A stretch of DNA of 64,000 nucleotides, from assembly GCA_001557505.1 (NCBI GenBank), contig LSAX01000002.1, positions 4,960,001 to 5,024,000 on the forward strand, in the 5' to 3' direction. A model generated the notes under the pieces. It ran no database searches. It saw only the letters and a list, made by a program, of their open reading frames with translations, and was not told where the DNA came from. Position numbers and translations under genes: made by a program. Source of the stretch: Reticulascus tulasneorum. Its lineage: Eukaryota; Ascomycota; Sordariomycetes; Glomerellales; Reticulascaceae. Below are positions 23,599 to 36,500 of the stretch, in pieces (position 1 is the stretch's first letter; each line of letters starts with the position of its first letter).

Positions 23599-26500
23599 TA
23601 TTCTATAGATGATGAATGCCGCACTCGAAGTCCCAGAGTCTGCAGCAATGAATGCATGAAAATACCCAATTCGTGTCCTTCGTTTGCTCTCCCTCTTGAT
23701 GCAATCTGCAATGTGAACGTACAGTCCCCCTTGTCTGACGGATGAGTGATGGCTTGTCTGCCCATTTCTCCCCTCACCTACAAGAAGGGTCGGAGAGGTC
23801 TTAGCATGCCTAGGCCCGAGGCAGAGTCTGAGCCGCCCTGAAGTCATGTGGCAAACTCCTCAGGATCGGCTGGCACATACATTTCTACGGCGAGCACGAG
23901 CTTCAGGGGTCAGACTTCAGCGTCGGCTCTTAGTCCTGCGCCAAGATCGTTCACGGAATGACCGAATATCACAGATCCCATGAGTCCAATCGTTTTGTGC
24001 TGGCTGATGCCCCCGCCTTCAAAACTTGACTCGCAGAATTCTCAGCCTGAAAACCAGCGGAATAGAGGCTCTGCTTAAAATGCCCACATGCCGAAGGCCC
24101 AGATGCCTGCTGCGTGTGGGCCAAAGGCCAGGGAGTAAACCTCCGACCACCGGCCCAAAATGTCAGAAGGTCGGGCTGGAGGCCTAATATGGAGCAAATT
24201 TCGAAGTTGTTAGAGAATCGGCATGGCTAGGCGTCCGCGGGCTCCCAATAGTTTGCGGACTTTACCTCTACCCTAAGAACGTGGCTTGCGCCAAAGTGGA
24301 GATGGCGTGCTTGTCTGGACATGGCGTCGGCCCAGTGGACTATGAGGATGTAGCAGAAATTCAAGACGTGTCTGTCTCGCAGACTGCATGTTTCAATAAA
24401 TGCAGACAGATCAAAAACACCGAGGAGCAAACATCCGATCGAAGGAGAGTGCGCTGCCGCCCTTGACATTACTTCTCGCTTGTTCGGAGAAGCCAGAACT
24501 CGTTGGACATTGTGACATGCAGTCAACAAATTACTAGTTGAAAGCTGGGAGCCCAGAAACTGGAACACGCCTAGTCCGTAGTTACGAGAGCATTGACGGC
24601 GGGAAGGCTAGCATCGAGCACGGAATGAGTGCCAAGCCCGGTGCTAGGAGCAGGCGAGCAAATGGAAGTGGTGAAGGTGAAGGTAGCGAAGCAGGCAAAG
24701 GTCTCTCGGTCAGACTGTACTTACATACTTGCACACCTGCTAGGGACCTGAAGTCCAGTATGGAGGACAGGTCTCGCAATCCGGACCGTAACTGGCAGCC
24801 ACAAATATATCCTCATCGCAGGGGGTTGTTTCTATGGCGTTATGACTCGCGTCTTCTTGGCAGAGAGCAATTTCCATAGGGCTGGTTTGGGCAATCTTTT
24901 CATCAAAAATGTAGACGAGCTTTTTATTCCTGTATTCAAGCTCGGTCTTGTGTACCTGCATAGGAGTCCAATCATATGAAGTATATCATGAGCTGGAGGG
25001 AAAGGAAGACACTAGTCGGACACGGTCGTCCATATTGATCGGGCGGGGCAGTCCGAACAACCCTAGGCTCAAAACCGAAGTATGCCCATGATCTCCCACT
25101 GAAATGCCCAGTTCGGGGTGTGTTTTTTTTTGCTAGGGGTTTGCATGCTGCCAGTAACGGTCCAGCAGTTTTCGGCACTGCACCGAGATCTAAATGCGGG
25201 ATGTGATGATCTTTACTACGAAAGTCTTGAGGAGTGGACAAAGATCGTCATCAATGGGACCCCCCCCAGCTACTTATCGAACGATAATGCTAGTACAGAT
25301 CCGTAAGCGAAAGCTTAATAAACAGATTGAACGTCCTGTCTGGACTGAACATCGATTCCGAACTTCATCGCCATCGTCACGAGGCACGCAAAGCATGTCG
25401 CCATCAAACGCCTGTTTTGGAGGATGGCTGTCAGTTGAGGCTGATGTGGTGTGACTAAAAGTATCGAAAATCTACAGTACGAAGTACCCGCGAGCACGCC
25501 CAACGCGTGCACTGGAAAGCTATGCTAACCTCCTTCTGGATTACTGATTACTCCTTGCAGACAATGCAGCCTCTGGTCGTGGCACGGTGCTGGCACCTTT
25601 CACGCAAGATTTCGTCATAACTGGCGCCACCAGAGGCAGGCAGTGGCCAGGTATGGTGAAGGATGCCAGCGGGGCGCGGAACCTGGGATGGTACGAAGTA
25701 GTAGATGCAGCTTCTGCCCCGACATCTCCCCAGCAGAGAGGGTCAACCATTCAACCCCTGCAGATGCACTTTCAGGTCATGTCTGTCATGTTTGGGCCAC
25801 CACAGCCGGTTGTCCTTTGCCCCCGGGTGGACGACGGTAGACCTTTCTGGCCGTCATTCGCAGGTTCTGATAATTGCTAATGTAATAAGCTCATCACCGC
25901 CCACATGGTACCGAGACATCGTTGGCGGACAGGAGCCGCTGTCTGTTTGTGCCTGCGCACGCGTCTTCCCTCACTGACCCTCGCCCACAAGTGGACCGCA
26001 TGGAAGAAGTGTACGAAGTATTGGAGCTGGCTTTACGTAGTATATCCCGGATCAGGACCTCCCAGCCGGGCGAGGGACGCTCCGCCAATCTCTCGCCAAT
26101 TGGGCCCAACTGCAGAGCTTTGTCTCGCGGTTCTGGGGCCAGATAAGTATCTCGCACTCATGAAGGGTGGCGGACCGAAGCTTGCATGACACAATGGGAA
26201 AGGGATGTGCGGGAATCCCGCCTTTTCAAGCCTGCCATGTCGATCATCCTGCCGCGAAGGCAGATATGCTTCTGAGACGTGAGTGGGAGATGAGATAAAG
26301 AGCCCAGATTCCGTGACATGAATGGCGAAATGGAAGGGCTTTGGCAAGGCTGGCCAATCGTAGCGTCGATTTTGGGAATGCTGTCGTGGTGGGGTTGGAG
26401 ATGTTGATGAGCGAAAAGGCACTTCGTGATTGAGGCTATCGCAGAGGCATGACTGTGGACTCCTGCAAGCCAAGTATTGACTACGCAGTAGCACGTAATG

Positions 26501-28544
26501 TCTTCCTCAGCAACAAGCCTCGAATCGTGGATGTGCGCCAGCAGACACCATCCTCCAGTACTGACAGACCCGCTCTCGCTAGTTTGAGACGGTGCTAAAA
26601 GTGGGAGAGACCGAATTTTGACTGGAGGCTTTCCAGAATCGTTACTTTATTAGTGCTATGAAGATCGATGATGGCGCCTAGTCTAATGGTTAAATGTTTC
26701 TAGACATAACGCGGGCGACGCTATCACGCTGGTGGCTGCTAATACGAGTTGGAGACATTGCACGTCTTGGTCCGCCCCTGACTGTTGGAGCCTTGACCCT
26801 AGGGACGATGAGAGTTCTTGAAGAGGTTCGCGCGGGTGTCCGTAGGGAGCGCCGTGCACAGGCGCTACTTTGTTTTCTTGACCGTGAACAAAAACAACAG
26901 GGAGGGTGCAGCTGTGCGTCCAATACGGGTGATGTGGCTGGTACGGGTTGGGAGAGTTACAGGTAGAGTGGTCGGCCGAGGAGCTTAATCGACGGCATAT
27001 TGCCGTCAAGCTGTGTCGACCAGCAGCATGCCATGGGCAAATCTATCATCTCTGCCACGGACACTGGCGAACATCATGAAGATAAAAAGTACAAAGCGCG
27101 CTCGCTGCGCCATCGCCAGAAAAAGTCGGTGGCGCCGTTTGTTTTCCCCAGTCGCATAGGGCCTAAAAACGCCTCGTTTCGGGTTTTCATCCATTCTCTG
27201 CGTAGGACATGACTGCATCCCTCGCTGTCTGGCTCTGTTCCTATCCCAAGCCTCTCAAGGGGCTATCCACCACATCATCCATCCCTCTTCTCAGCTCAGC
27301 ACACCGCTGACGCCCCCGTGCCGAGCCGGCCAGACATCAGTGGATGGCTCCCTTCTAATTCGTTGTCTCGAGTGATTTGCCCCCTTCCATCCCACCCCAG
27401 TCTCCATCGCCTGTGGATGGTCCCATCCAAAAGCCGGCTGACACGAAAAGTCAACTTGTACCTGGGTGGTGCTGCGCGCGTGTGTGGTGGACCGCCTCGT
27501 GGCTATTTTGTCGTACGCCTAGACCAGTTTTACTCGCCTGTGCTACCTTTGGATTGGAGGAGGCAAAATAAGCTGGGGCCCTCTTCGGCTCCCCCCAAAG
27601 ACCATTCCAAGGAGGAGACCATTGTGTGGAGGGAGAGAGGGAGAGAGGGGGGCCGGCAGTGAGGGAACGGATAGCCCGTGCCATATAAAGGAATGGCTTG
27701 GTCGCCTCGCAGATCGGTGCGCAAGTCTGGAGATGGAGTGTTGTCCGTGACCAAAGAGTGCACGAAGAATAGGAGCGAAGGGCCGCCGCAGACGAACCAG
27801 GACGAACGAAGTGGTGTATTATTACCTACAATACCTGTCAATTATCGCCGCAGCCCATTCCATCCTTCTTCCAGGACCCCTTCGTCCTCGTACCTGCCCT
27901 CTTTCACCTCTTCTGCCTTTCCCCAGAGGCAGCATTTCAACCACAATAATCGCAGAGGTGCCTTCTTACCTTGCAAAGACCACTCGACTGGTAGCTCCAG
28001 CTGTCGGCGGAAGCGAGAGGCGCAACTCCAGCAGCTGCGGCGGGACGAAAGCGAGAAGACGAAGCAGGCTGACAGACGCCTCTTGCATCAGACCGCGCAT
28101 TATTATCTGCAGCAAATTCATGCTTCTTCGACCAGTTCTGCGCTCTCGGTTTCTGCCTCCCCACAACGCAAGCTCCAGCCGAAAAAGAACAAAAGGCCCG
28201 CTATCCCACCCCAGCAGCCCTCGCTAATACCCCAGACTTTCAAGCCTGCGGGAGCCTCATCACATTCCATCACGCATACGAATACCGCAGTGGCCTCTCC
28301 ACCACCATTTCCACCCCCGGGGCTGGCCCGCCAAAATAATCGCTTAACAGCTCCTCCCTCTTCACTGGGGACGCTGTTGCGCAGCCTCTCCTCCCGGCTC
28401 AACAAGAAGCACCAACTGGAAACGAGACTGGACCCCGAATCTAACTATCCGAATTCCCAGTTGTCCTCCTTATCTTTGTTGTCGTCCTCTTCTGCCTCCC
28501 CGCCCATCAAACGGTCGCATCAACGGCGGCCGTCGCAGGGGAAC
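23599..28544. other. long intergenic region plus probable 5' leader
   Basis: From 23599 to about 27660 I find no gene; the open frames are short and without domain-like sequence. From about 27690 to 28544 the plus strand is open but probably lies in the 5' leader of the next gene, because a TATA box sits at 27684 and there is no in-frame ATG between it and 28545. Confidence 0.5.
27684..27690 (+). promoter_or_regulatory. candidate TATA box
   Basis: TATAAAG lies at the head of the 904-codon open frame. If it is used, transcription starts downstream of the only upstream in-frame ATG (27693). Translation would then have to begin at 28545, after a leader of about 800 nt. Confidence 0.4.
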
Positions 28545-30392
28545 ATGAAGATGCCCATGCAACCCTTTACCCGGCACCCCCAGCACCCAACCCGAACAGC
28601 CGATGTCACGCAGCGTCGCAGCGACAACGGTGCTGGGAGCGGTAGCGGCAAAATTGGTGCTGTTGCAGCACCATCAAATGTCCCCGGCTCAGAAGCTGCA
28701 CCAATCTCAGTGCGGCAAAGTACGAAAGTTTCGTCATCCTCTGAGGAGCCAGGGCTGCTGAGCCGGCTCCTGCGACTCAGGCCGAGTGGGCGCAAGAGTG
28801 TGTCGCAGATGAACAAGAAGCCGTGGCGCTCTAATAAGGCCGCCGACAATAATTACCTGTCGATCCCCGACGGCACGGTGGGGGAACATCCCCAATCATC
28901 TCCGGAGACTCGCAACAAAGCATCCCACAGTCCGGCGGCGAATGCACAAAATCTGCAGCTGCAGCAGTCCTCGCAGGCGCAATCGAAAGACGCTCCCCGA
29001 GCTCCCCAAGCTGCTCAAGCTACAGCTTCACATCAAACTCACATCAGGGCAGCATCCTCCCCAACAGCAACCCCGCACCAGCAGAAGCCGAACCCGCCAA
29101 TGCCTACCTCCACATCGCTGTCGCGGCTGCACTCCAAGCCAAGCTTCAGAGAACGCTTCTGGACCAAATCCGGCGCCAACGATTTTGGGGATGTCGATGA
29201 TGATTCGAGACTGCAGCCTGCAGCCCCCGCGATATACGTTCCCAGGCACGCAGCCTCCGATTTCTCGCGGACCACGGTATCACCCCGCCATCGCCATAGC
29301 TACTCTCTCGACGACGACAGAAACATCAGCGTCCGGCCTCTCGCGACAATCACTGCCGACTCGAGCGAAGACAATGCCCTGCCGCAGCTGCAGAATCAGC
29401 AACATCAGCAACATGTGACAACAACCCCGACGGCCGCCAATGAAAATACGAACGGGGCACATGATGACATCCCTGCACAGCTAACCATCGACAAAAGCAG
29501 GGAAACTGTCCTGCCCGCCGCCGTTGCTGCAACCCCCCAGGATGAGGATCGTCATCGTGCTTCTTCCATCCCCACTACTATTAATACATCACATTCCCGA
29601 CCACCCCAAGCTCACAACAGGGCTCGGCATTCCTACCGCCACAGCTACAACTTGGTATCTGATCCTTTTGACAGGTCGACGACGCCCACGCAACCAGCTT
29701 CAGCGGCCGTCGTAGAAGAGCAGGAAACTGTTGTCAAGCCTCAGCGACGGTCGGCGCCACCTGCATCTCCAGCCGTCCCAGCTACCGCGCCGGACGCCAC
29801 AATGCATGCGCAGGTGCAGCACCACGGGCTTAGCGAAAACACGCAGCCGAGTGACTACCAGCTTTTTCTGGCAAATGCACTTGCAGAAGAGCGTGCACAT
29901 CGAGCTCAGATCTTGCGCAGTCTGTCCCAGCGCTCGGGAGAGTACACGTATGGTTCCGCACATCAAAACGCATACCACCCTACCGATACCAGCACCAGGA
30001 CTGACGCTGCGAATGGCTTGCCGCCGGTACACCGATCCAGCAAACGCGACAGCGCTTATTATTCCGCCGGCGCCGGCAAAAGAGCGAGTGGGATGACGGT
30101 CGAAGATGAAAAGAAGCTATCGAATGTCGTGTCTCCATCGGCTGGGCGGCCAAACGCGGAGTACACAGTCTCAGCCCAGGGGCCGGGACAAAAAACACTC
30201 CGAAGGCAGGCCAGCATCACACAACGAATAGCCGAGTACATCAGGCCCCCGCGAGCTCAGCAAGCAGCAGGCTATGACGACCCTACTTATCGGCCGGCGA
30301 GCAGAACTGCCGTACGACGGAATGATAGCTTGACCATGGGACAATCAAGTTGGCGGGGGAAATTTGTCGAGGAAGTCGTCGAGGAACGATGA
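28545..30392 (+). CDS. large intrinsically disordered protein, function unknown
   Basis: This is a 615-residue protein rich in Pro, Ser, Gln, His and Ala, with no recognised domain, signal peptide or membrane segment. The frame is open upstream to 27678, which would give up to about 900 aa. I choose ATG 28545 because the only upstream in-frame ATG (27693) lies directly after a TATAAAG. The most conserved-looking parts are near the C-terminus: a charged, possibly helical stretch (SDYQLFLANALAEERAHRAQ) and a basic tail (SITQRIAEYIRPPRA, ending in SSWRGKFVEEVVEER). It could be a scaffold or signalling phosphoprotein; that is only a guess from composition. Confidence 0.65.
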   Translation: MKMPMQPFTRHPQHPTRTADVTQRRSDNGAGSGSGKIGAVAAPSNVPGSEAAPISVRQSTKVSSSSEEPGLLSRLLRLRPSGRKSVSQMNKKPWRSNKAADNNYLSIPDGTVGEHPQSSPETRNKASHSPAANAQNLQLQQSSQAQSKDAPRAPQAAQATASHQTHIRAASSPTATPHQQKPNPPMPTSTSLSRLHSKPSFRERFWTKSGANDFGDVDDDSRLQPAAPAIYVPRHAASDFSRTTVSPRHRHSYSLDDDRNISVRPLATITADSSEDNALPQLQNQQHQQHVTTTPTAANENTNGAHDDIPAQLTIDKSRETVLPAAVAATPQDEDRHRASSIPTTINTSHSRPPQAHNRARHSYRHSYNLVSDPFDRSTTPTQPASAAVVEEQETVVKPQRRSAPPASPAVPATAPDATMHAQVQHHGLSENTQPSDYQLFLANALAEERAHRAQILRSLSQRSGEYTYGSAHQNAYHPTDTSTRTDAANGLPPVHRSSKRDSAYYSAGAGKRASGMTVEDEKKLSNVVSPSAGRPNAEYTVSAQGPGQKTLRRQASITQRIAEYIRPPRAQQAAGYDDPTYRPASRTAVRRNDSLTMGQSSWRGKFVEEVVEER

Positions 30393-33300
30393 TTGACAAC
30401 GGTACGGAATAGAATGGTTACACGATGTCAAAATTATATAGATGTCAACAGGGCAGCACGGATCACGATTTATGTTAGACATGGCGGCCATGAGACCTAG
30501 AGGAACGGATCATGATGCCCGAGCGGACGAAAACTGGAGAGGGCAGAGGCGAAGGAAAGGAATTGGATCGAAATTATCACAATTCGATGGACTGGCGGCC
30601 TGGTAACTACAGAGTTAAAACGGGTTGAACCCGGACCTGATATACCTAAATGCATAACAAATTGGAAAAGAGATCTGGACGGCATCTCTTCCCTGGGTGA
30701 CCTGAACCACCCTCCCTTTCTTACATCGTTTGAATGCAAACAACGAGCGCATGACGTTCCTCCCACACCGAATTATCCCGACTGGCTGTACCCCAAATCT
30801 CTGCCGTATTTGCATTCAGTTGTCCACAGTTCCACCGCAATCGCGGGATCTATTGTACCTAGTGTAATGTCTTCGAACGGATAACTCGGCGTTGTCGGCG
30901 TCGATCCGGCCCTTCTGCCGCACCAACGCCTACTTTTGGCGGGCAAAGAATCGGATTGGCGGCAGACCCGAACGACTGGTATCCTATCACGACTGCAGAT
31001 GAGACTTGGCTGACCGTATTTGGCGGGATCCTTAATTAAACTTGATTTCGGGACGTTTGGCGAGTTGGGGTGCGATCTCCAATCTACTTATTAGAAGCTA
31101 CTTGTGTTCTGCAATAATTTCCTGCTAATGAAGTGTACGGGATGTTTTGTGCGGATCCGTCAGTGTATTCTTCGAAGTAATGAGTACTGCTCTCGATAAC
31201 GCCTCTGATGAAATACATCGGGCATCTACGGTAGCCACATTTGTGACCTTCTTCCACCAAGTGGCCAACATTGTTGGAAAGTCCATGAACAGCGGCCTAA
31301 CCTGTAAGCAATCCACGTTCCACAGCACCTTTGTTATCTTTGTCTCCTCTTCTGTAGCTCGTCGATCGGTTTCTCATTCGACACGTTGCGCTTTGCTTGC
31401 CGCGATGCTGACCATCCATCCAGGACTACCATTCACTCATCAGAGCGAAACTTAATACAGTCTTCCAAGTCACTTTGTTCCTGACTCTCGTCGTGACGCC
31501 GACAACGAAAGGTCGGCAACTCATCCTGACGATACTTACACTACCCGTTGAAAAAGCTGTGACTAGACTAGCAACATCAGCGAAGACTGGGGTGCTGATC
31601 AGAACCGTGCCAACCTTCTTTTCAGAAAGCCAATATCCTTGGCCACGCTGCTAATGTCCATGAACCTTGTTCTCAAGGACGTTAGTAAAGGTGTTGCCTC
31701 GACGACAAACCAGGCTGCACTCGGGTCAGTTGCATTAGTCCTCAAAGACTCAGGATCGAGCCAATGTGTTCCGAAGGTCACGAATGCTTCCTGCCGACCT
31801 GTTGGCTTGAGACGATTAAGTGATTTGCCACAAGAGGGTCTGGACAATCCTGCCAGCCTTGAAAACGATGTCTAAAAACTGTTGGGTGGCAGAGACAAAG
31901 AGAGAAACGAACCTCGGATTAGTAGAGAACAGACTGGAGAATAAATCACCAGTCTTCTGGGTAGCTAGAAGGTGCTGGAAGCTTTAGACAACATGTGCAT
32001 TGGGGCTTATGGTACTCGAGTAAGCCCACAGTCACGATCCTAGTTGCATCCCTCTGCCAGTTATGTTGACGGAACTACCGCGTAGAGAGGAGCTTTCTTG
32101 GTCGATGTTACATTGGGAGCCTCCAAAAGACATATAACACTGCTATTGACACGAGGAGGAAACGGTACGGGAGTTGGGGTGTTGCCGAACGAAATATGAA
32201 TAGTGCTTGGGATGGGACAGACTGTGGTCTTCTATGCGCAGAACTACCGTAACGGTGAAAGACTGTCGGTGATGGTATCTAGCTGACCACATGCAGTTAG
32301 CCCATCATCGTCTCATTAAAGCGAAACAGACTCATCGGCACGAAATCTGCTTGAATCCCTAGCCAGCGTTATGGCTCGATCATGCTGTCTTGCCCAGCAG
32401 CACCAATTGCCTGAACACCTAAAGAAAGATGCTACTCCCTCTGGATATTCGCAGATCCATACCCACGTCTCCATCAGTAAACATCCACACTATAGCAGGT
32501 GCATTCTAAACGCGATACAGGGTTTGGCACAGAGCCTGGCATGCCGTACGTAGCGCATTGGAGCCCAGCTAGGTGAGTGGGATGCGTATTAGCTTTGATC
32601 TTGTGCCACTGAAATGAGGTTTGGCAGGATCAATATAGGTAGAGTGTTATGTGCCCGCCGGACGTTATACTGGAGACAGACATATATCTCTACCGCCTGG
32701 CTTGAGAGATCGGATACGGTGTCAGTCATGGCTGCTTATTGCAAGTGGAAGATGTGAGTGTGGGTTCCCGGGAACATGCCCTGGTGCTCTATGTGTCATT
32801 ACAAAAGAAAGCAGACGAGCAGACGACATCGTTTGCAGCCACGGGCATGATGATTGAAAGTTCTACGAAGCTACTCATTTAATTGCCAGCAGTAAGGCAG
32901 GGAAGATGAAGGTTCTGGGATCCAACAGCGTTTGATGTCGGTGCCAAGTGTGCACATCCGAGATCCCAAAATGGAGATCCCAAAATGGAGTAGGCGCGAA
33001 GATCGGGTACTGGGCAGCAAAGCCAAGAGTTCCCAACTGGCCGCATTCTATTTATCTACACCATAAGTACATAGAGGTATGGGATGAATGCTGCAGTTTT
33101 TCTATTGCAATCGGCCAATCCTCTATTAAGGAGGTAGGTAGGTAGCCTTAGGCGTACGGGACAGATCGAGTCTCCAACTCTCATCAGCGGACATATCACG
33201 TGCGTCCTTTGTATTTCCAAGTGTGGTTAGTACCGGATGTTGCCGCATGCGCAGGCCGACATTCGCCATCTCGAAAAAGAAAGTACAGATAGATGTATCC

Positions 33301-33501
33301 AAATCCTTCGACGTGCTTCCTCCATCCACCAACTACGCGGTATCACCTCATCGTTGCCCTCTCCGGCGGGTCTACATCTCGTGCAAACTGCTTGTGCACC
33401 TCGAGCATTGGATTCCTTACGAAGTCATCGATGAATTAATCTGCCTTTCCCCACCCCTCTCTCCTCCATATCTCCTTTCCCTGGTCGAGTTTGTTCCGAC
33501 A
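30393..33501. other. intergenic region without a supportable gene
   Basis: This 3.1 kb region lies between two genes on the plus strand. Short open frames at 31147-31455 (plus), 31125-31328 (minus) and 31599-31847 (minus) have somewhat protein-like stretches but no recognisable family, and they do not join into one model. The final few hundred bases are the Spf1 promoter, with a CCAAT-type element (GGCCAATC) near 33112 and CACGTG near 33197. Confidence 0.45.
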
Positions 33502-36500
33502 ATGGCGCCTCTCGTGGATAACCCGCAGATCAAGGCTTCTGAGCTTTGGAAGCCTCTTCCGTTTCACTTTCACACCTATGTCTGGCCTTTCGTAATCATT
33601 TGGCCTATCTTTCTGCGATACTACCTCACTCCTGAGCTCTATGAGAAGCATATCCAGTCGTCAGAATGGACTTTCGTTTGGTGCGGCGCCATCATCACGG
33701 TACAGTCGCTTGTCTGGCTGAGCACCAACTGGAGTGTCAACCTCAAGGCAACATTTACAGCGAAGAGAGCCAAGTCTGTTGATGATGCACAGCTCATCAA
33801 AGTCATTCCTATTGCTAATGCCGGTGCTGCCGAGATTTGCAAGATCGATCGTGAAAAGGTGAGCTTGATGTGGACCCCCGTTTGGCACTGTTGCGGAACT
33901 GCCTTCTAACATTCGGAATTCTAGGTTGCCGGCAAGATCAACACCTCATTCCTCTTCCAGAAACGTCGATTTCTCTACGATCCAGCGAAGCAGAGCTTTG
34001 GCACTCTAACGTACGAAATTGACGTGGAGCCGAAGCCGACGATTCAGAAGTTCCAGAAATCCAAAGGTATCAAGAGTCAGGCAGAAATCACCAAGCTGGA
34101 ACAAGACTATGGAATGAACACTTTCGATATACCGGTCCCGACCTTCACCGAGCTCTTCCGAGAGCATGCCGTCGCCCCCTTTTTCGTATTTCAGATTTTC
34201 TGTGTCGGATTGTGGATGCTCGACGAGTATTGGTACTACTCGCTTTTCACACTCTTCATGCTTGTGGCTTTCGAAAGTACCGTCGTTTGGCAAAGGCAGC
34301 GCACACTCAACGAGTTTCGAGGCATGAGCATCAAGCCGTACGACGTCTGGGTTTACAGACTCGGCAAATGGACTGAGGTTCAGAGCGACAAGCTGCTCCC
34401 AGGTGATCTTGTTTCCGTAGGACGCACCAAGGAAGACAGCGGCGTTGCGTGCGACATGCTTCTTGTCGAAGGAGCAGCCATCGTCAATGAGGCTATGCTT
34501 TCTGGCGAGAGCACGCCCCTCCTTAAGGATTCAGTCCAGCTCCGACCTGGTGATGCCTCCCTCGACCCCGAAGGCTTGGACAAGAATTCATTTCTATGGG
34601 GAGGAACCAAGGTTTTGCAAATCACCCATGGAAATCCAGACGAAGAGAAGCCAAAGATTGCCTCGGGCGTTCCGCCACCTCCGGACAATGGCGCCATGGC
34701 GATCGTAATCAAGACTGGATTTGAGACGTCGCAGGGAAGCCTGGTTCGAACCATGATCTATTCCACAGAACGAGTATCAGCGAATAACTTTGAAGCGCTG
34801 CTTTTCATCCTGTTCCTCTTGATCTTCGCAATCGCGGCGTCATGGTACGTCTGGGACGAGGGTGTAAAAAAGGATCGCAAACGCTCCAAGCTTCTTCTCG
34901 ACTGCGTTTTGATTGTCACCAGCGTCGTACCGCCAGAATTGCCTATGGAGCTCAGCCTTGCAGTGAACACCAGTCTGGCAGCTCTGGCCAAATATGCAAT
35001 CTTCTGCACTGAGCCTTTCCGCATCCCTTTCGCTGGCCGAGTTGATGTCGCTTGCTTTGACAAGACTGGAACCTTGACTGGTGAGGACCTCGTCGTTGAG
35101 GGTATAGCTGGACTGGGATTGGGGCAATCTGGCACGGACACGCCACAAGAATCTGACGGGGCACACTCCCATATTACCGCGGTCAAAGATGCGCGCATCG
35201 AGACAACGCTGGTACTTGCTACTGCGCATGCACTTGTCAAACTCGATGAAGGCGAGATTGTCGGAGACCCAATGGAGAAGGCGACCCTGACAGCGCTCGG
35301 CTGGGGCCTTGGAAAGAATGATCTCCTTGCTAGCAAGCCGGCAACAGCTGCTGCTACGGGGATTAACGGCACCGTTCAGATCAAGCGACGATTCCAGTTC
35401 TCGTCAGCTTTGAAGAGACAGAGTTCTATCGCCACGATTAACGGTACAGACTCAAAGACCGGCAAAAAGATGAGGGGAACGTTCGTTGGCGTCAAAGGTG
35501 CTCCAGAGACAATCATGAAAATGCTTGTCACCGTCCCTCCTAGCTATGAAGAAACTTTCAAGTACTTTACTCGACGTGGATCTCGTGTTCTCGCACTCGC
35601 ATACAAGCAGCTTAGCACCGAGAATGAGCTGGGATCTGGCAAGATTAACGAGTTGAAGCGCGAGAAAGTTGAAGCAGACTTGACATTTGCAGGTTTCCTC
35701 GTTCTCGAATGCCCTCTTAAGGATGACGCGAAGCAAGCTGTGCAAATGCTCAACGAGAGCAGCCATCGAGTTGTGATGATCACAGGAGACAACCCCCTTA
35801 CTGCCGTTCACGTTGCACGAGATGTTGAGATTGTCGATCGCGACGTCCTCATTCTTGATGCCCCAGAGGACAATGATGGTGGCGATCAACTCGTTTGGCG
35901 AAGTGTCGACGATAAAGTCAACATCCCTGTCGATCCATCCAAGCCAATTGATCCTGAGATCTTGGAGTCAAAGGATCTCTGTGTGACTGGATACGCGCTT
36001 GCCAAGTTCAAGGACCAAGCTGCTTTTCGATCCCTGCTTCGACACACATGGGTCTATGCACGAGTCTCGCCTAAGCAGAAGGAAGATATTCTCCTGGGCT
36101 TGAAAGATATGGGCTACTATACCTTAATGGCTGGAGACGGCACCAATGACGTTGGAGCTTTAAAGCAAGCACACATCGGCATTGCACTCCTTAACGGAAC
36201 CCAGGATGATTTGACTCGCATCGCGGAACATTCCCGGAATACCAGGATGAAGGAGATCTACCAGAAGCAAGTGGACCTGATGAAGCGGTTCAATCAGCCC
36301 GCACCACCTGTTCCGGTCATGATTGCTCACTTGTACCCACCTGGACCGAGCAATCCCAATTTTGTGAAGGCAGTGGAGCGAGAGGCTCTGAGGAAGGGTG
36401 TCTCGGCTGAGGAATACATCAAGGCAAACGGACTTCCTACCGAGACTGTAGTTACTCCCGCAGCTCAGAAACTCATCAATAACCCGGATCCCCGACAGGC

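Noticed and set aside
26672..26745. tRNA-like A-box (CCTAGTCTAATGGTTAA)
   Set aside because: No matching B-box (GGTTCGANTCC) and no closing acceptor stem could be found downstream.
31125..31875. Cluster of short, somewhat protein-like frames on both strands
   Set aside because: They do not join into a single model with splice sites, and no family is recognised. A decayed gene cannot be excluded.
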